Positions 45,100 through 56,633 of a stretch of 64,000 nt of DNA are shown piece by piece; positions within the stretch are counted from its first letter, which is position 1; each line of letters starts with the position of its first letter. This stretch comes from Cytospora piceicola (lineage: Eukaryota; Ascomycota; Sordariomycetes; Diaporthales; Cytosporaceae). Location: the NCBI GenBank assembly GCA_023375675.1, contig JALQBC010000007.1, positions 806,001-870,000 on the forward strand, given 5' to 3'. The notes below the pieces were generated by a model that worked only from the letters and a program-made list of their open reading frames with translations, had not been told where the DNA came from and did not search any database. A program made the translations under genes and the position numbers.

Positions 45100-46506
45100 C
45101 TACTTCCGCAATCCATAAGTCTGACGGGTCCCCATAGGAACAGACCTGTAGGTGTTACCGCGCTCCAGCCTCGTTGCCGATCTTGGTGCCTTTAGTATCT
45201 GGTTGTGGCGTCCATCATCCTCGGCCTTGGCATGGAACACCCGCTTCTCGCCTTGCACCTCCTCCTGTACCATCTTCGCCTCGCTATCCGCCTCATCAAC
45301 GGTCAATAGCACACGTCCCTGAGAGTTGACCTGTGCCGAAGAGATGTTCACCCAGAGCTTGGAACCACCCCTGACAGTCGGGTCGAACCTCTCCTGTCTC
45401 GTGTTGCGGAACTGTGCCTTGGCCAAGTTGGAGGACGCAATGATGCCACCAACACCGACCTTGGGGCCCTTGGACTCGGCCTCGTTCCTCAGGCCAACAA
45501 CTCTGGCCTTGATGGAGCTGTGTTCCTTTAGCGGTCCGTAGATTGGGTGGTTCTCCAGGAAAGCGCCAGTCCGCAGGTATGAGAGACCAGCCGAGGGGTG
45601 GGTGATTGGCGGTCCGTGTACCGCATAGGGGTTCTTAGGACCCGTCGTCTTCGACTGGTCGGGTGTCAAAGATCCCATCCAGTCAAGGGCCTCCGGCGGC
45701 TCGATAGGAGCAAGATCCAGGAATTTTCCAACCAGGTCGAAGAGCATCTGGCGGTCGTTGCGCAGCTCGCGCAGGAAGTCGGTGATCTGTTCGTCTGTGA
45801 TGTCGCTCGCCTGCACCGCCGGCACCAGCTGGGCCGCTTCGGCGCCACCCTTCTCCTGGGCTGTGAGCTTGGTCCTCTGCGTCAACCTGGGTGCGAGGGT
45901 CTCGCGCAAGTACTGTCGGAACTCGACACGCCTAGGGCGCACCAGCTTCTTGATGTATTTCTGGAACTCGCCCTCCGTCAACTTGGCCAGCCATGGCCCC
46001 TCGTACTTCCAGCGCATCTCGCCCGACTGACTGATCTTTTCCTCGTCGATTGCGGTGAAATCGAATTTGTCCTCGAAGACCGACTGTGGCCGCATGTCCA
46101 TCTTGATTGATGGCATCTGCGAGTCTGCAGCCGTATGCGGGAGCGATATGGGGATGTTCATCTCCTGCCACTTCTCCAGCGTCAGGGTGTGGTCAGCCGC
46201 TGAGGCGAAATCGGTGACGTGCTCGATAGAGTCGACCTGCTTGATGCGAAGGTATGGCGTGCTCGTCCTCGCGGTGGACCTCATGGGGAAGTTCCTCTTG
46301 AATCCCCAGTCGCCGCGCTGCCTGAAGTTCTCCGGTGCCGTCACCGTCTGCAGCGTTGGGAATCCTTGCGTGGCCGTCTCCGAGTTGTAGCTGGTGGCCG
46401 CCTGGTAGTCGCCGGGTGGTGGTGGTAATGCGGTTGGTAGCGAGAACATGCGTGATGCTCGGAGGAGAGCCCCTCCGGGCGACATAGTCCGGCCTGCAGT
46501 CGCCAT
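45100..46506 (-). CDS. MRP51: Mitochondrial small-subunit ribosomal protein MRP51
   Basis: MRP51 family proteins belong to the small subunit of the fungal mitochondrial ribosome; in yeast Mrp51 is needed for translation of mitochondrially encoded mRNAs. Single exon. From ATG 46506 (MATAGRTMSPGGALLRASRM) the protein has 468 residues. Family signatures are FSLPTALPPPPGDY, then RGDWGFKRNFPMRSTARTST, IKQVDSIEHVTDFASAADHT and LTLEKWQEMNIPIS, and near the C-terminus RLERGNTYRSVPMG. An in-frame ATG at 46602 would add a Ser/Thr/Arg-rich segment (SSSTTSSRTTASKTT) that could serve as a mitochondrial presequence, so the true start is uncertain. No intron is required. Confidence 0.9.
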   Translation of the reverse strand: MATAGRTMSPGGALLRASRMFSLPTALPPPPGDYQAATSYNSETATQGFPTLQTVTAPENFRQRGDWGFKRNFPMRSTARTSTPYLRIKQVDSIEHVTDFASAADHTLTLEKWQEMNIPISLPHTAADSQMPSIKMDMRPQSVFEDKFDFTAIDEEKISQSGEMRWKYEGPWLAKLTEGEFQKYIKKLVRPRRVEFRQYLRETLAPRLTQRTKLTAQEKGGAEAAQLVPAVQASDITDEQITDFLRELRNDRQMLFDLVGKFLDLAPIEPPEALDWMGSLTPDQSKTTGPKNPYAVHGPPITHPSAGLSYLRTGAFLENHPIYGPLKEHSSIKARVVGLRNEAESKGPKVGVGGIIASSNLAKAQFRNTRQERFDPTVRGGSKLWVNISSAQVNSQGRVLLTVDEADSEAKMVQEEVQGEKRVFHAKAEDDGRHNQILKAPRSATRLERGNTYRSVPMGTRQTYGLRK

Positions 46507-48754
46507 TGTTAACCTTGCGACTGCTTGCGTCGTCTTCGAAGCTGTGGTTCGCGATGATGTTGTTGAAGACGAACGAGCTCCGAAAAATTGATAGGCGCTC
46601 ATTTGGGAAAATATGATTGGCCAGATTGAGCGCCCGGTGGATCTAGCTCGGCAGGGAAGTATCTCGCCGGTTACAGCTCCCGAGGTCGGCTCTTGGAGAG
46701 AGGACCAACATCTTAGCCAATTTACATTTAGGAGCGTATGCAAGGTTGGAAATCTGCTATACACGAGCAGACAATTTATGAGTGCACAAGGAGCCAGAAG
46801 GTGACATTACAGCACACTTTTGTTATAATTTTGTGATACTTTCGTGGAAATCCGTGGTCATTTTATGCTGTAGGTACATGGTCACTTCAACATACCTAGG
46901 CATAAAATTCACTGGCTGACGAGGTCCATCATGTATCAATTCTAGCTACCTACCTATGTACTAGGTAGGTATTATAAGTATATATCTGCAACTACTAAGG
47001 CATTGTCGTCATAAACAGTCGCTGAAGGACAGTGGCCAGCCTGGGTATATGTTTCGTGACTTAATCAGCCCAATCGAAGGAAGGTGATTTACTCAGCACG
47101 TCCTCTTTCATGGTAGGTAATATATGCCGTGTCACAGAAGGCTACCTAGGTACCTAGGTAACCAGACCGTACTGTCCAACACATACATGAAACTACCTAC
47201 CTATAGGTAGGTAGGTACGTAAGGAAAAGGAGAAGGAATATGAGCCCACGACAGCACTAGCGGGCAAGGTACAAAGGGTCTATAGAACAGGGTCCATCAT
47301 CCGCTACTTTACAAGATGGTACGACTCAAGCAATACCAGCTTCTTGGGTTGTTCACTGGTTTCGGTGACTCTTCACCATGGCATCATAGGACCCCAATGA
47401 GTGGTCGAAGTTTCCAGCAAATCATGACCAATCCTTCGCGTCGGGTTGAAGGGACTTCTGGCCGCTGTGGCAGGTGTGGACAGCATCAAAGCTTCCCGAA
47501 CCCAAGTACCTGGGGAATGGCCATGGCCTGCATGGCTGGCGCCTGAACATGCTGAGGCAGAGAAGATAATGTAGTATGTACCAAGATAGTACTAGTATAA
47601 GCGCGAGTCTTAGCAAAAGATGAACGTAGAGACCGGCGTGCGGCTCTAGCTCTCAGCCAAGATTGATCTAAGGTGCTAAGCTATAAGACTGTACTGTAAT
47701 GATTTGTGTTGACTTGTCAGCCAGTCAGCTTGTCCTGCCCTCCCATTCAATCCAATTTGTGGACCAAGATGACTTCGATTCTGGGAGTGTTAACGTCACA
47801 TGATTAGTGCAGTAGATAACAAGATTCACCCGCGCCTGATCTACATTTGTTCTCATGCTGATGTGAGGGCTTCGGGGTTAGACGGAGCAACGGGAATAGT
47901 AGCACCTGCCGTGCTGTAGGTAGTAGGTACCTGATCCAAGGGGAGGTCGAGCTTCATGCTATTGGGCATCATTTGATCTGGACGCCCTCCTTTATCTTGG
48001 TAGAATGAAGACAAATCGACTAACTGGCGTAGTTGAGACGTACTGGAATTAGAGGCTGAAGCCGAACCAACAAAGACGAAGTCTTCACTGTCTCTGGCCT
48101 GATCGGCCGAGCTGCCAATTAGTTGCCTGGGTGAATGAAGCTCATGAGGCGTCAATATGATTGAATGGGGGGGTTTTAGGGCTAAGCTTGAGACGTTTGC
48201 GACTGAAGTGTCGGTAACCCCACCTTGAGCCCCACCGTAATCGCCCCGCCACTGCAGCAGATCCGAGGGCGAGAGGTGTCGAAATGGTTTTTGCCCCACC
48301 ACTGATTGGATTGGGCAGAATTGAATTGCAGGTGGCACTTTGCTTGGTATCAGTGGCTGCGGCTAACTGGGGTGACAAAATCTCTTGCTGCCCCGCACCA
48401 AAACTACAAACCTCCCGTGGTGCCCTCTCCCTCCCCATCCTCTTTTTTTCCCTCCTCTCCAGCGCAAAGCCTTGACGGCATTCTGTAGGTTACTCCTCCA
48501 TCAATCTTCAACAATCAAGCCAAACTGGATTGCTCTTTTCCGGTTTCTTGACTCCTCGCCGAAAAGCTTTCCAAAGACTCATCTGAGCTGCGACTAACCC
48601 AACCCCGCGCAGTTCTTTCCCATCAACAGCAGATCAAACTTCGAGTCTTGACTCTGCCGGCGTGCGATTCAACCTACTTCGCCGCCAACCTTTGCCGTCG
48701 AGGAATCAATACAAAAAGAACACTTAGAAAGGTTTCTTTGTCAATACCGCCAAG
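46507..48754. promoter_or_regulatory. Divergent intergenic region, MRP51 and eEF2
   Basis: A 2.25 kb gap. It holds a cluster of TACCTAGGTA-family palindromes (46947-46972, 47142-47163, 47191-47221), AT-rich DNA around 46980 and, next to eEF2, a pyrimidine-rich tract at about 48420-48465, as often found before highly expressed fungal genes. A minus-strand open frame at 47853-48335 has no ATG and neutral codon use. Confidence 0.5.
46947..47221. repeat. Cluster of three TACCTAGGTA-family elements
   Basis: Three separate copies within 275 bases: CTACCTACCTATGTACTAGG (46947 on), CTACCTAGGTACCTAGGTAA (47142 on) and CTACCTACCTATAGGTAGGT (47194 on). Each is close to self-complementary. Confidence 0.75.
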
Positions 48755-51703
48755 ATGGTTAAGTAAGTACAAATCCCATGTATTTGTCTGCTGTTCTGTC
48801 AGCCCAAACCCCTAGAGCAACGGTCCCCGAAACATCATGCACATGCATCAATAATGTCGAACCACCATCACGCCGCATCGCCCAACCTCCCCTTGGTTTG
48901 TCTTTGGCTCTTGGGGAGAGAGGCATGCATCAAGAGCTCGAGAACATCTCCTTGCTAACTCGGTGACTTTTCCAGCTTCACCGTCGACGAGATCCATGAT
49001 CTCATGAAGAAGCCGACCAACGTGCGTAACATGAGTGTTATTGCTCACGTTGACCACGGCAAATCTACCCTCACCGACTCTCTGTTGGCCAAGGCTGGTA
49101 TCATTTCCACCGGAAAGGCTGGAGAAGCTCGTGCCACCGATACTCGTGCTGACGAGCAGGAGCGTATGTTTTGCCCCTTGAACTCACACTAGTGTGTCTA
49201 TACAGTTTTGGCAGGCGACGATGTGCTGACAAATTATAAACAGGTGGTATCACTATCAAGTCTACCGCTATCTCCCTGTACGCCACTCTCCCAGAGGAGG
49301 AGGACCTGAAGGACATCAAGGGACAGGAGTCCCACGGAACCGACTTCTTGATCAACCTGATCGACTCCCCCGGTCACGTTGATTTCTCTTCTGAGGTCAC
49401 TGCTGCTCTCCGTGTCACCGATGGTGCTCTCGTTGGTAAGTAGCTTCCACAGCTCCCTGGGAGATACTAGTTTGCTGACAGTTTGCCCCAGTCGTCGACA
49501 CCGTCGAGGGTGTGTGCGTCCAGACCGAGACTGTCCTCCGACAGGCTCTTGGTGAGCGTATCAAGCCTGTTGTCATCATCAACAAGGTCGATCGTGCTCT
49601 TCTCGAGCTCCAGATCGAGAAGGAGGATCTTTACCAGTCCTTCTCCCGAACCATCGAGTCCGTCAACGTCGTCATCTCCACCTACTTCGACAAGTCCCTG
49701 GGTGATGTCCAGGTCTACCCCGACCAGGGTACCGTTGCCTTCGGTTCCGGTCTGCACGGCTGGGCTTTCACCATCCGTCAGTTCGCCACCCGTTACGCCA
49801 AGAAGTTCGGTGTCGACCGTAACAAGATGATGGAGCGTCTCTGGGGAGACAACTACTTCAACCCCAAGACCAAGAAGTGGACCAAGAACGGCACCTACGA
49901 GGGCAAGCAGCTTGAGCGTGCTTTCAACCAGTTCATCCTGGACCCCATCTTCAAGATCTTCGCCGCTGTCATGAACTTCAAGAAGGACGAGATCACCACT
50001 CTCCTCGAGAAGCTTGACCTGAAGCTCGCCACTGAGGACCGTGAGAAGGAGGGCAAGCAGCTCCTCAAGGCTGTCATGAAGACTTTCCTGCCTGCCGCCG
50101 ACTCCCTGCTGGAGATGATGATCCTGTACCTGCCTTCCCCCAAGACGGCCCAGAAGTACCGTGCCGAGACTCTGTACGAGGGTCCCCAGGACGACAAGAT
50201 CTTCGCCTCCATCCGTGACTGTGAGGCCGACCCCGAGAAGGCCGACCTGATGCTCTACGTCTCCAAGATGGTGCCCACCTCCGATAAGGGTCGTTTCTAC
50301 GCCTTCGGTCGTGTCTTCTCCGGTACCGTCAAGTCCGGTGTCAAGGTCCGCATCCAGGGTCCCAACTACGTCCCCGGCAAGAAGGAGGACCTGAACGAGA
50401 AGGCTATCCAGCGTGTCGTCCTGATGATGGGTGGCCGTGTTGAGGCCATCGATGATATCCCTGCCGGTAACATTGTCGGTCTGGTCGGTGTCGACCAGTT
50501 CCTGCTCAAGTCTGGTACCATCACCACCGACAAGACCGCTCACAACCTGAAGGTCATGAAGTTCTCCGTTTCCCCCGTCGTCCAGCGATCCGTCCAGGTC
50601 AAGAACGCTCAGGATCTGCCCAAGCTGGTTGAGGGTCTCAAGCGTCTGTCCAAGTCTGACCCTTGTGTCCTGACCATGACCAACGAGTCCGGTGAGCACA
50701 TTGTTGCTGGTGCCGGTGAGCTGCATCTCGAGATTTGCTTGGCCGATCTTGAGAACGACCACGCTGGTATTCCCCTGATCATCTCCGACCCCGTTGTGCA
50801 GTACCGTGAGACTGTCAGCGGCAAGTCCAGCATGCCAGCCCTGTCCAAGTCTCCCAACAAGCACAACCGTATCTACATGTCTGCGGAGCCCATCGACGAG
50901 GAGCTTGCACTGGCCATTGAGGCTGGCAAGATCACTCCCCGCGACGACTTCAAGGCCCGTGCCCGTGTCCTTGCTGACGACTTCGGCTGGGATGTCACCG
51001 ACGCCCGTAAGATCTGGACCTTCGGTCCCGACACCAACGGCCCCAACCTGCTGGTTGACCAGACCAAGGCCGTTCAGTACCTCAGCGAAATCAAGGACTC
51101 CGTCGTCTCTGGTTTCCAGTGGGCTACCCGTGAGGGTCCCGTTGCTGAGGAGCCCATGCGTGCCGTGCGCTGGAACATCCTTGATGTGACCCTCCACGCT
51201 GATTCCATTCACCGTGGTACTGGTCAGATCATGCCCACCACCCGTCGTGTCCTGTACGCCTCTACCCTGCTGGCCGACCCCGCCCTGCAGGAGCCCGTCT
51301 TCCTGTGCGAGATTCAAGTGCCCGAGCAGGCTATGGGTGGTGTCTACAGTGTTCTCAGCAGGAGACGTGGTCACGTCTTCGGTGAGGAGCAGCGCCCCGG
51401 TACTCCTCTGTTCACCATCAAGTCCTACCTGCCCGTCATCGAGTCCTTCGGCTTCAACAGCGACCTGCGTGCTGCCACCTCCGGACAGGCCTTCCCCCAG
51501 TCCGTCTTCGACCACTGGCAGCTGCTGCCCGGTGGCTCTCCTCTGGACCCCACCACCAAGGTTGGATCCATGGTCCAGGAGATGCGTAAGCGCAAGGGTA
51601 TCAAGGTCGAGGTTCCCGGATACGACTACGTAAGTTTAAACCCGCTCTATTGTGTCAAGAAACCCGTACTAATCTATCTGTCCAGTACTACGACAAGCTG
51701 TAA
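48755..51703 (+). CDS. EFT2: Translation elongation factor eEF2
   Basis: GTPase that moves tRNA and mRNA through the ribosome. Five exons: 48755-48762, 48976-49163, 49244-49435, 49492-51629 and 51686-51703, giving 847 residues (family about 842-858). The first exon is only 8 nt (MV plus two bases), followed by a 213 bp intron; the others are 80, 56 and 56 bp, the last with a perfect ACTAAT-type branch site. The joined N-terminus [20 protein letters not shown] is diagnostic. GTPase motifs: G1 [10 protein letters not shown]2-region GITIKSTA, G3 DSPGH, G4 NKVD. The diphthamide His lies in [16 protein letters not shown], and the C-terminus ends in YYDKL. Codon bias is extreme, favouring C-ending codons, as expected for very high expression. 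Because of it, a spurious 682-codon frame exists on the antisense strand. Confidence 0.99.
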
Positions 51704-52595
51704 ACGCCTTTTCTCCATGCTCAATAGACTTCTCACGCCGCGTCTCACATGGCGCAATTCATAGAGCGTGATCTTCGGCAATGAAATAATTTCCTTGCAC
51801 AGAAGACGGAAAATGGTCTACCATATAAAAAAGAGTGATTTGGGGAGGCTGAGCGGACGTCTCAACAGCAAAGCACCGGAACACATTTGATTATAGTCCG
51901 ACATTGATGGCTTGTAGCTGGGTGGGATTTGGAATTTGATTGCGATGAATAAGAACAACCGACGGACCCTGTGCATGAGTGATATGGTGACTTCGAAGGT
52001 TGCTAACTGTGTACTGTTGTTTTGATACAAATACAGCAATCACTACCTAGGTACTTACGCAGTCCCGTCAAATATGATCCATACCAGCCAGTATCGAGAA
52101 AATCTCGAAAGATCTATTTGCCAACGAGGTCACAATTCATCTATCTACTGTGGTATACCGAGGTACCTCAAATCCGGATCCTATTCAGCCCCTCCGATTC
52201 CCCACGATGTAGGGGGCGCCCTCAGCCGATATTATATATCAAAATATTACCCTAACCCCCTCAGCCCTAAAGATTGACCACTCCAGATGACGCTTCAGAT
52301 GTTCACAGCAGCGGGCCCCACTATTGGACCCCTGCCCAAGCTTCTTCAGTGCTCCAAGCTCCCGGCGCGTGAATCCCGGGAGCACCTGCATTTCGCACCC
52401 TGGATCCGGATGGACTCCAAACCAACATTTTAGACTTCCCTTTGAAGCGACGGACAATAATTCTGCCTGCACCAGCAGTTCTACCTTCATTCTTTCTTAC
52501 TCCCGAATCTCTGTGTTACCTCCTGTTGCATCCACCACGACCACTTTGTTTACATACCTTCTTTCATGTCTGCATTTGACTAGTTTCCAGGAAAG
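51704..52595. other. Intergenic, eEF2 3' region and next promoter
   Basis: About 890 bases between tandem genes. Contains a TACCTAGGTA palindrome at 52044-52053 and AT-rich DNA near 52225-52250. No coding frame seen. Confidence 0.5.
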
Positions 52596-55327
52596 ATGTT
52601 GTTCCTTGAAGAAGATGCGCCCCTGCTCAAGGCGTGGATTGTCAAGCGCCTCGAGAATACGTTTGTCGCACCTTCAATTTCCACCCGAAGTCAGCATCCA
52701 GGCGGAATTGCCTAGCTAACCCTCGAGTTGCGATACAGATCTGACGCCGACGCCGACGTTCTCGCCGACTATGTCCTAGCCCTTCTACACCATGACGATG
52801 GGACTGAAGATGTCAAGGCCAAGTGCCAGACAGAGATGAGTAACTTTCTGACTGAAGGTAGGAAGCAGACCAACCTTTGCCTTTTTCTTGGGAATCCATG
52901 CTAATTTCCCCAATCAATCACAGACGCATCAGTTTTCGTCAACGATCTCTTCGATGCAATGAAGTACAGATCCTACGTCCCTGGCGCACAACCTCCTCCG
53001 AAACCACAGTCTGCTGTCGCCCCTCAACCTATCCTGCCTGGCCTCGGCGCGCCGAACATGATGCAACCTATCATCCCAACTGGACCGGCCGGTGGCGCGC
53101 GCAAGCGAGGGTTCCAGGAGCGCGGCGACTTCGATGCGCCTGTTGGCAGGGACCAATTCCAGGGTGGACGATCGTTCAAGCAGCCCCGGCGCGGCGGACG
53201 ATTTGGAGGACCAAAGGGCTACGTAGACCCGGATCGACCACGACCTACACTGCAAGAACAATTTGATTACTCCAATGCGCTCTCGCCCAACGCCTCGCCC
53301 TTCACACCCGGCCAAGCGTTGGCCATGCCGCAATTCGACCCGAGCAATCCGATGGAGGCGATGAGGCAGCTGCAGCAGCTCAGCCAGCAGATGGGTCTAC
53401 AGATGCCGCCTTTCCCCGACTTCAACCAGCAGGGCTACCAGCAGCAACGAATGCCGCAGCAGGGCCGGAAGAAATGTTGGGATTATGAGAAGAAGGGGTA
53501 CTGCCCCAGGGGTCTAAACTGCAAGTTCGAGCATAGCACGGGAACTGAGCCAGTCTACAACAACCTGCCTACACCCCAGGCGTCGGGGCAGATACAGCTA
53601 CCCAGCGAAGGTCGGTTTGATACGCCATTCCATTACAGTGTGCCAAGCGAGGACGGAGGTTACCTTATCCAAAGAGGCTCTCCGGAAATTCTCGGCATCC
53701 CTCCTTTCTTTGACTTCAGCATGTTTGCGATACCATATCTGACACAACAAGCAGAGTACGACCCGAATTCTGCGACCGTGATGCAACCCCCACAAATGCC
53801 ACAATTTCCTATGCAACCAGCGCCTACTCATAGCAATGGCTATCATCATAACCACAATAGGGACAATCGTCATGGCCAGCAACGGCAACGAACGGGCGGA
53901 TCTCGAGCTCCATTCTCTGCAGAAGGGCCTGTTCATGATAAGACTCAGACGAAAGTGGTGGTGGAGAGCATACCCGAGGAGAACTTTGATGAGGATCAGA
54001 TCCGCGGTTTCTTCTCACAATTCGGTGTTATCGAGGAGGTGACGATGATGCCCTATAAGCGGTTGGCCATTGTAAAGTACGACAATTGGGGCTCAGCCAA
54101 TGCCGCGTACAAATCGCCGAAGGTGATATTTGACAATCGGTTTGTCAAGGTGTTCTGGTACAAGGAGGAGAAACATGCAGACCTCGCGAATGGAGGTGGC
54201 GGTGCGAACGACACCAAGAACGGGTTATCTGCCAGTGGAACCCCAGGGGGCGAACAAACAGAGATCAAACCAGAAGAGATCGACATGGAGGAGTTTACCC
54301 AAAGACAGGAGGAGGCGCAAAAGATCCATGAGGAGAAGATGAAGAAGAAGCAGGAAATCGAGCAGCAGCGCGCGGACCTAGAGAAAAGATCAAAGGAGCT
54401 ACAGGCAAGACAAGCGGCGGAGAAGCAGCGACTCCTCGCCAAGATAGCCAGCTCGAGGAAGAACTCCAACTCCACAGGAGCTGGGGGCGATGCGTCTCCG
54501 GCCGCTGAGACCAAGGATGGGATTACGTCCTCCAAGACAGACGCCCTCAAGGCAACATTGGCGAAGCTTCAGGAGGAGGCTAATGCGATGGGAATCGACC
54601 CCGACGCGATCAAGCCAGAAGATGACGATGCCATGATTTCGACGTACGCGCCTACCGGTTACAGGGGTGGGAGAGGCGGCTACTTCAGGGGACGCGGGGG
54701 CTACGCGCCGAGGGCATCGTTCAGGGGAGCTGCGCGTGGTGGTAGGGGTAACATCCACACCGCATACGCGGCGTTCTCGCTGGACAATAGGCCCAGAAAG
54801 GTTGCGGTGAGCGGGGTGGACTTTTCGACGCCTGATAAGGACGAGGCGCTCAGGCGGCACCTCTTCGTAAGCCCGCTCATTTTCTGTGTCAGATACTACT
54901 GTGTGTGATGACCACTAACCAGCCCCTTTAGGTTCTTGGTGAGGGCTCCGCCGAGATCCAAGTCACTCCCAATGTGACGCACGTCAACTTCAGCGACCGC
55001 AAGTCCGCCGAGACGTTCTACTTCAGCGTCAAGAACAAGAAGATCCAGGGTGTCGACGGCGACCTCGAGCTGTCGTGGGTGGCCAACACCGCGGGCCCCC
55101 TGCCGAACAGCACGATCAAGAACATCGACCTCGGCACGTCCACGAATGGAAAAGAAAACGGTGGTGGCCACGGCGACAACCTCCTGGACTCCGAGATGGC
55201 GGACGCCAGTAAGGCAGGTGTCGACCAGACCGGGGCAGGAGTGGGCCCAGGCCCGCAGGATGTTAAGGAGACTGCCCGGGACCTGGACTACGACGTGGCC
55301 GGGGACAACGAGTGGGATATTACTTAG
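52596..55327 (+). CDS. CCCH zinc-finger and RRM RNA-binding protein, RBM26/27 type
   Basis: Four exons: 52596-52660, 52739-52857, 52924-54866 and 54932-55327, giving 840 residues. Introns are 78, 66 and 65 bp; the first donor is GTTTGT, weaker than the others. Residues 1-80 (LLKAWIVKRLENT, DYVLALLHHDD, NDLFDAMKYRSY) resemble the PWI-like N-terminus of RBM26/27. A Pro/Gln-rich part follows, then one CCCH finger near 245 (C-x8-C-x5-C-x3-H in CWDYEKKGYCPRGLNCKFEH). An RRM spans about 400-475 (TKVVVESIPEENFDEDQIRG, RLAIVKYDNWGSANAAY). Then come a Glu/Lys/Gln-rich coiled coil at about 512-582, an RGG-like segment (GGRGGYFRGRGGYAPR) and a second RRM-like C-terminal part split by the last intron. 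Family members act in nuclear RNA surveillance and decay (the fission yeast relative is Rmn1, linked to MTREC). Role here is inferred. Confidence 0.9.
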
Positions 55328-56633
55328 GATGGTAACGGTGATGAAGAAAGTACCCCTCGGCGGCTTCTTGCCAGAAGGCTTTCTGCTCAGGGCTGTGTTT
55401 GATATGAGAAGGGGGGGGGGGGGTTACTTAGATAAGCATTGCACTGAGCGTTCGTTGCATTATCAGAGGAGTCCAAGGAAGGGCACACAAAACATACTGG
55501 GGAAGGCTCGAGGCCGGTGGGGTGGTTGTGTTGCGGCAACTAAAGGCATTGCCAGCGTCTTTGGCAGATTTACTGTGCTACATTCATACACACTATCGGC
55601 CAAACACCGTGACAATCTGCACATTGAGTCCGTAGAGCGTGGTGGTATATGATATCAAGTATAACACTTGGTCTGGAAGACGCCTGTCGTCGATCCGGTC
55701 TATTCCATCCAGCCTACATACCTGAATACCCACTTAGGCATGTCCTTCCTTGAGTGTGCCAATTCCTACAGGTCTGCCACCTTCTTCAAAAGTAGATGCT
55801 TCGATTCAGGTGGCATTTTCACGTCATGTCTCTGGCGTGAGAAGGGAGATATTGGTTTCATTATATCATCATGCTCCCCCTGCCCCCCGCCAACGCCCCC
55901 AGGTTCATGTTCATTATCAAGCCTCCTTCAACTCTGCTATGAGCTCCCTCATCCCCTCTAGGGAGAAACATAGCACACCGCCCTCTCTCCTCGTAATGCA
56001 CGAATCGGTGGACAGTAACACCCCTTCCAACCTTGCGCGGGCAATGCAAAGGGAATCGCACTCATGAACCGATTCAGGGGTTCTGTTTTTGCGCTTTCTA
56101 TGTACTACTCTTTTCCGCTCGGAAACAGAGCCTGACGTAATACAACGCATTGCTCGCTCGCTCGCTCGCCAAAATCATTCCAAAGCATAAGACGAGGCCT
56201 GGCCGGCTCATCATGAGTCCGACCACCGGACCTATCTGGTCGCGTCTTCTTTGGCTCGTCCCCACGTCACGTGACCGCCAAGGAAAAGGGGCCTCCAAAT
56301 CGAGGCCCCGAGGTTACGCCCGCCCCATACTCAGAAGGATCGACGGTACTAGAATCCACCCCATGGCATCCGATTGTCTCGAGGGAGACGAGGCTGGTCG
56401 TCCCTGGCCAGAGGCTGGGGTGTAGTAGTCCTCGGGCGCTGTGGGGTGTTGATCCTGCCCGAAGGTGTGAGGGTAATTGCAGAAGAGACACCCAGAGGGG
56501 TAGTATTCGACCCGGAGTCGTAAGGTTGCTGGTCAGAATCCCACGTCGCGTTGGATCGTGTAACTGTAAACCGTCTTCCATCCATCTGCTGCGTGGCTTG
56601 TACACTTGGGCTAGTAAGTCCCATACGCGCCAC
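55328..56633. other. Intergenic, convergent 3' regions
   Basis: About 1.3 kb between convergent stop codons. It includes a run of Gs near 55410-55424 and (CTCG)n at about 56150-56168. No recognised gene. Confidence 0.5.

Noticed and set aside
47853..48335. 160-codon minus-strand frame upstream of eEF2
   Set aside because: It has a fairly protein-like composition, but no in-frame ATG near the start, neutral GC3 and no recognisable family. A transcript would be needed to reconsider it.
49467..51515. 682-codon open frame antisense to eEF2
   Set aside because: It mirrors the extreme C-ending codon bias of eEF2, giving a Gly/Leu/Val/Asp-rich low-information protein with no family pattern; it is a shadow of the sense gene.
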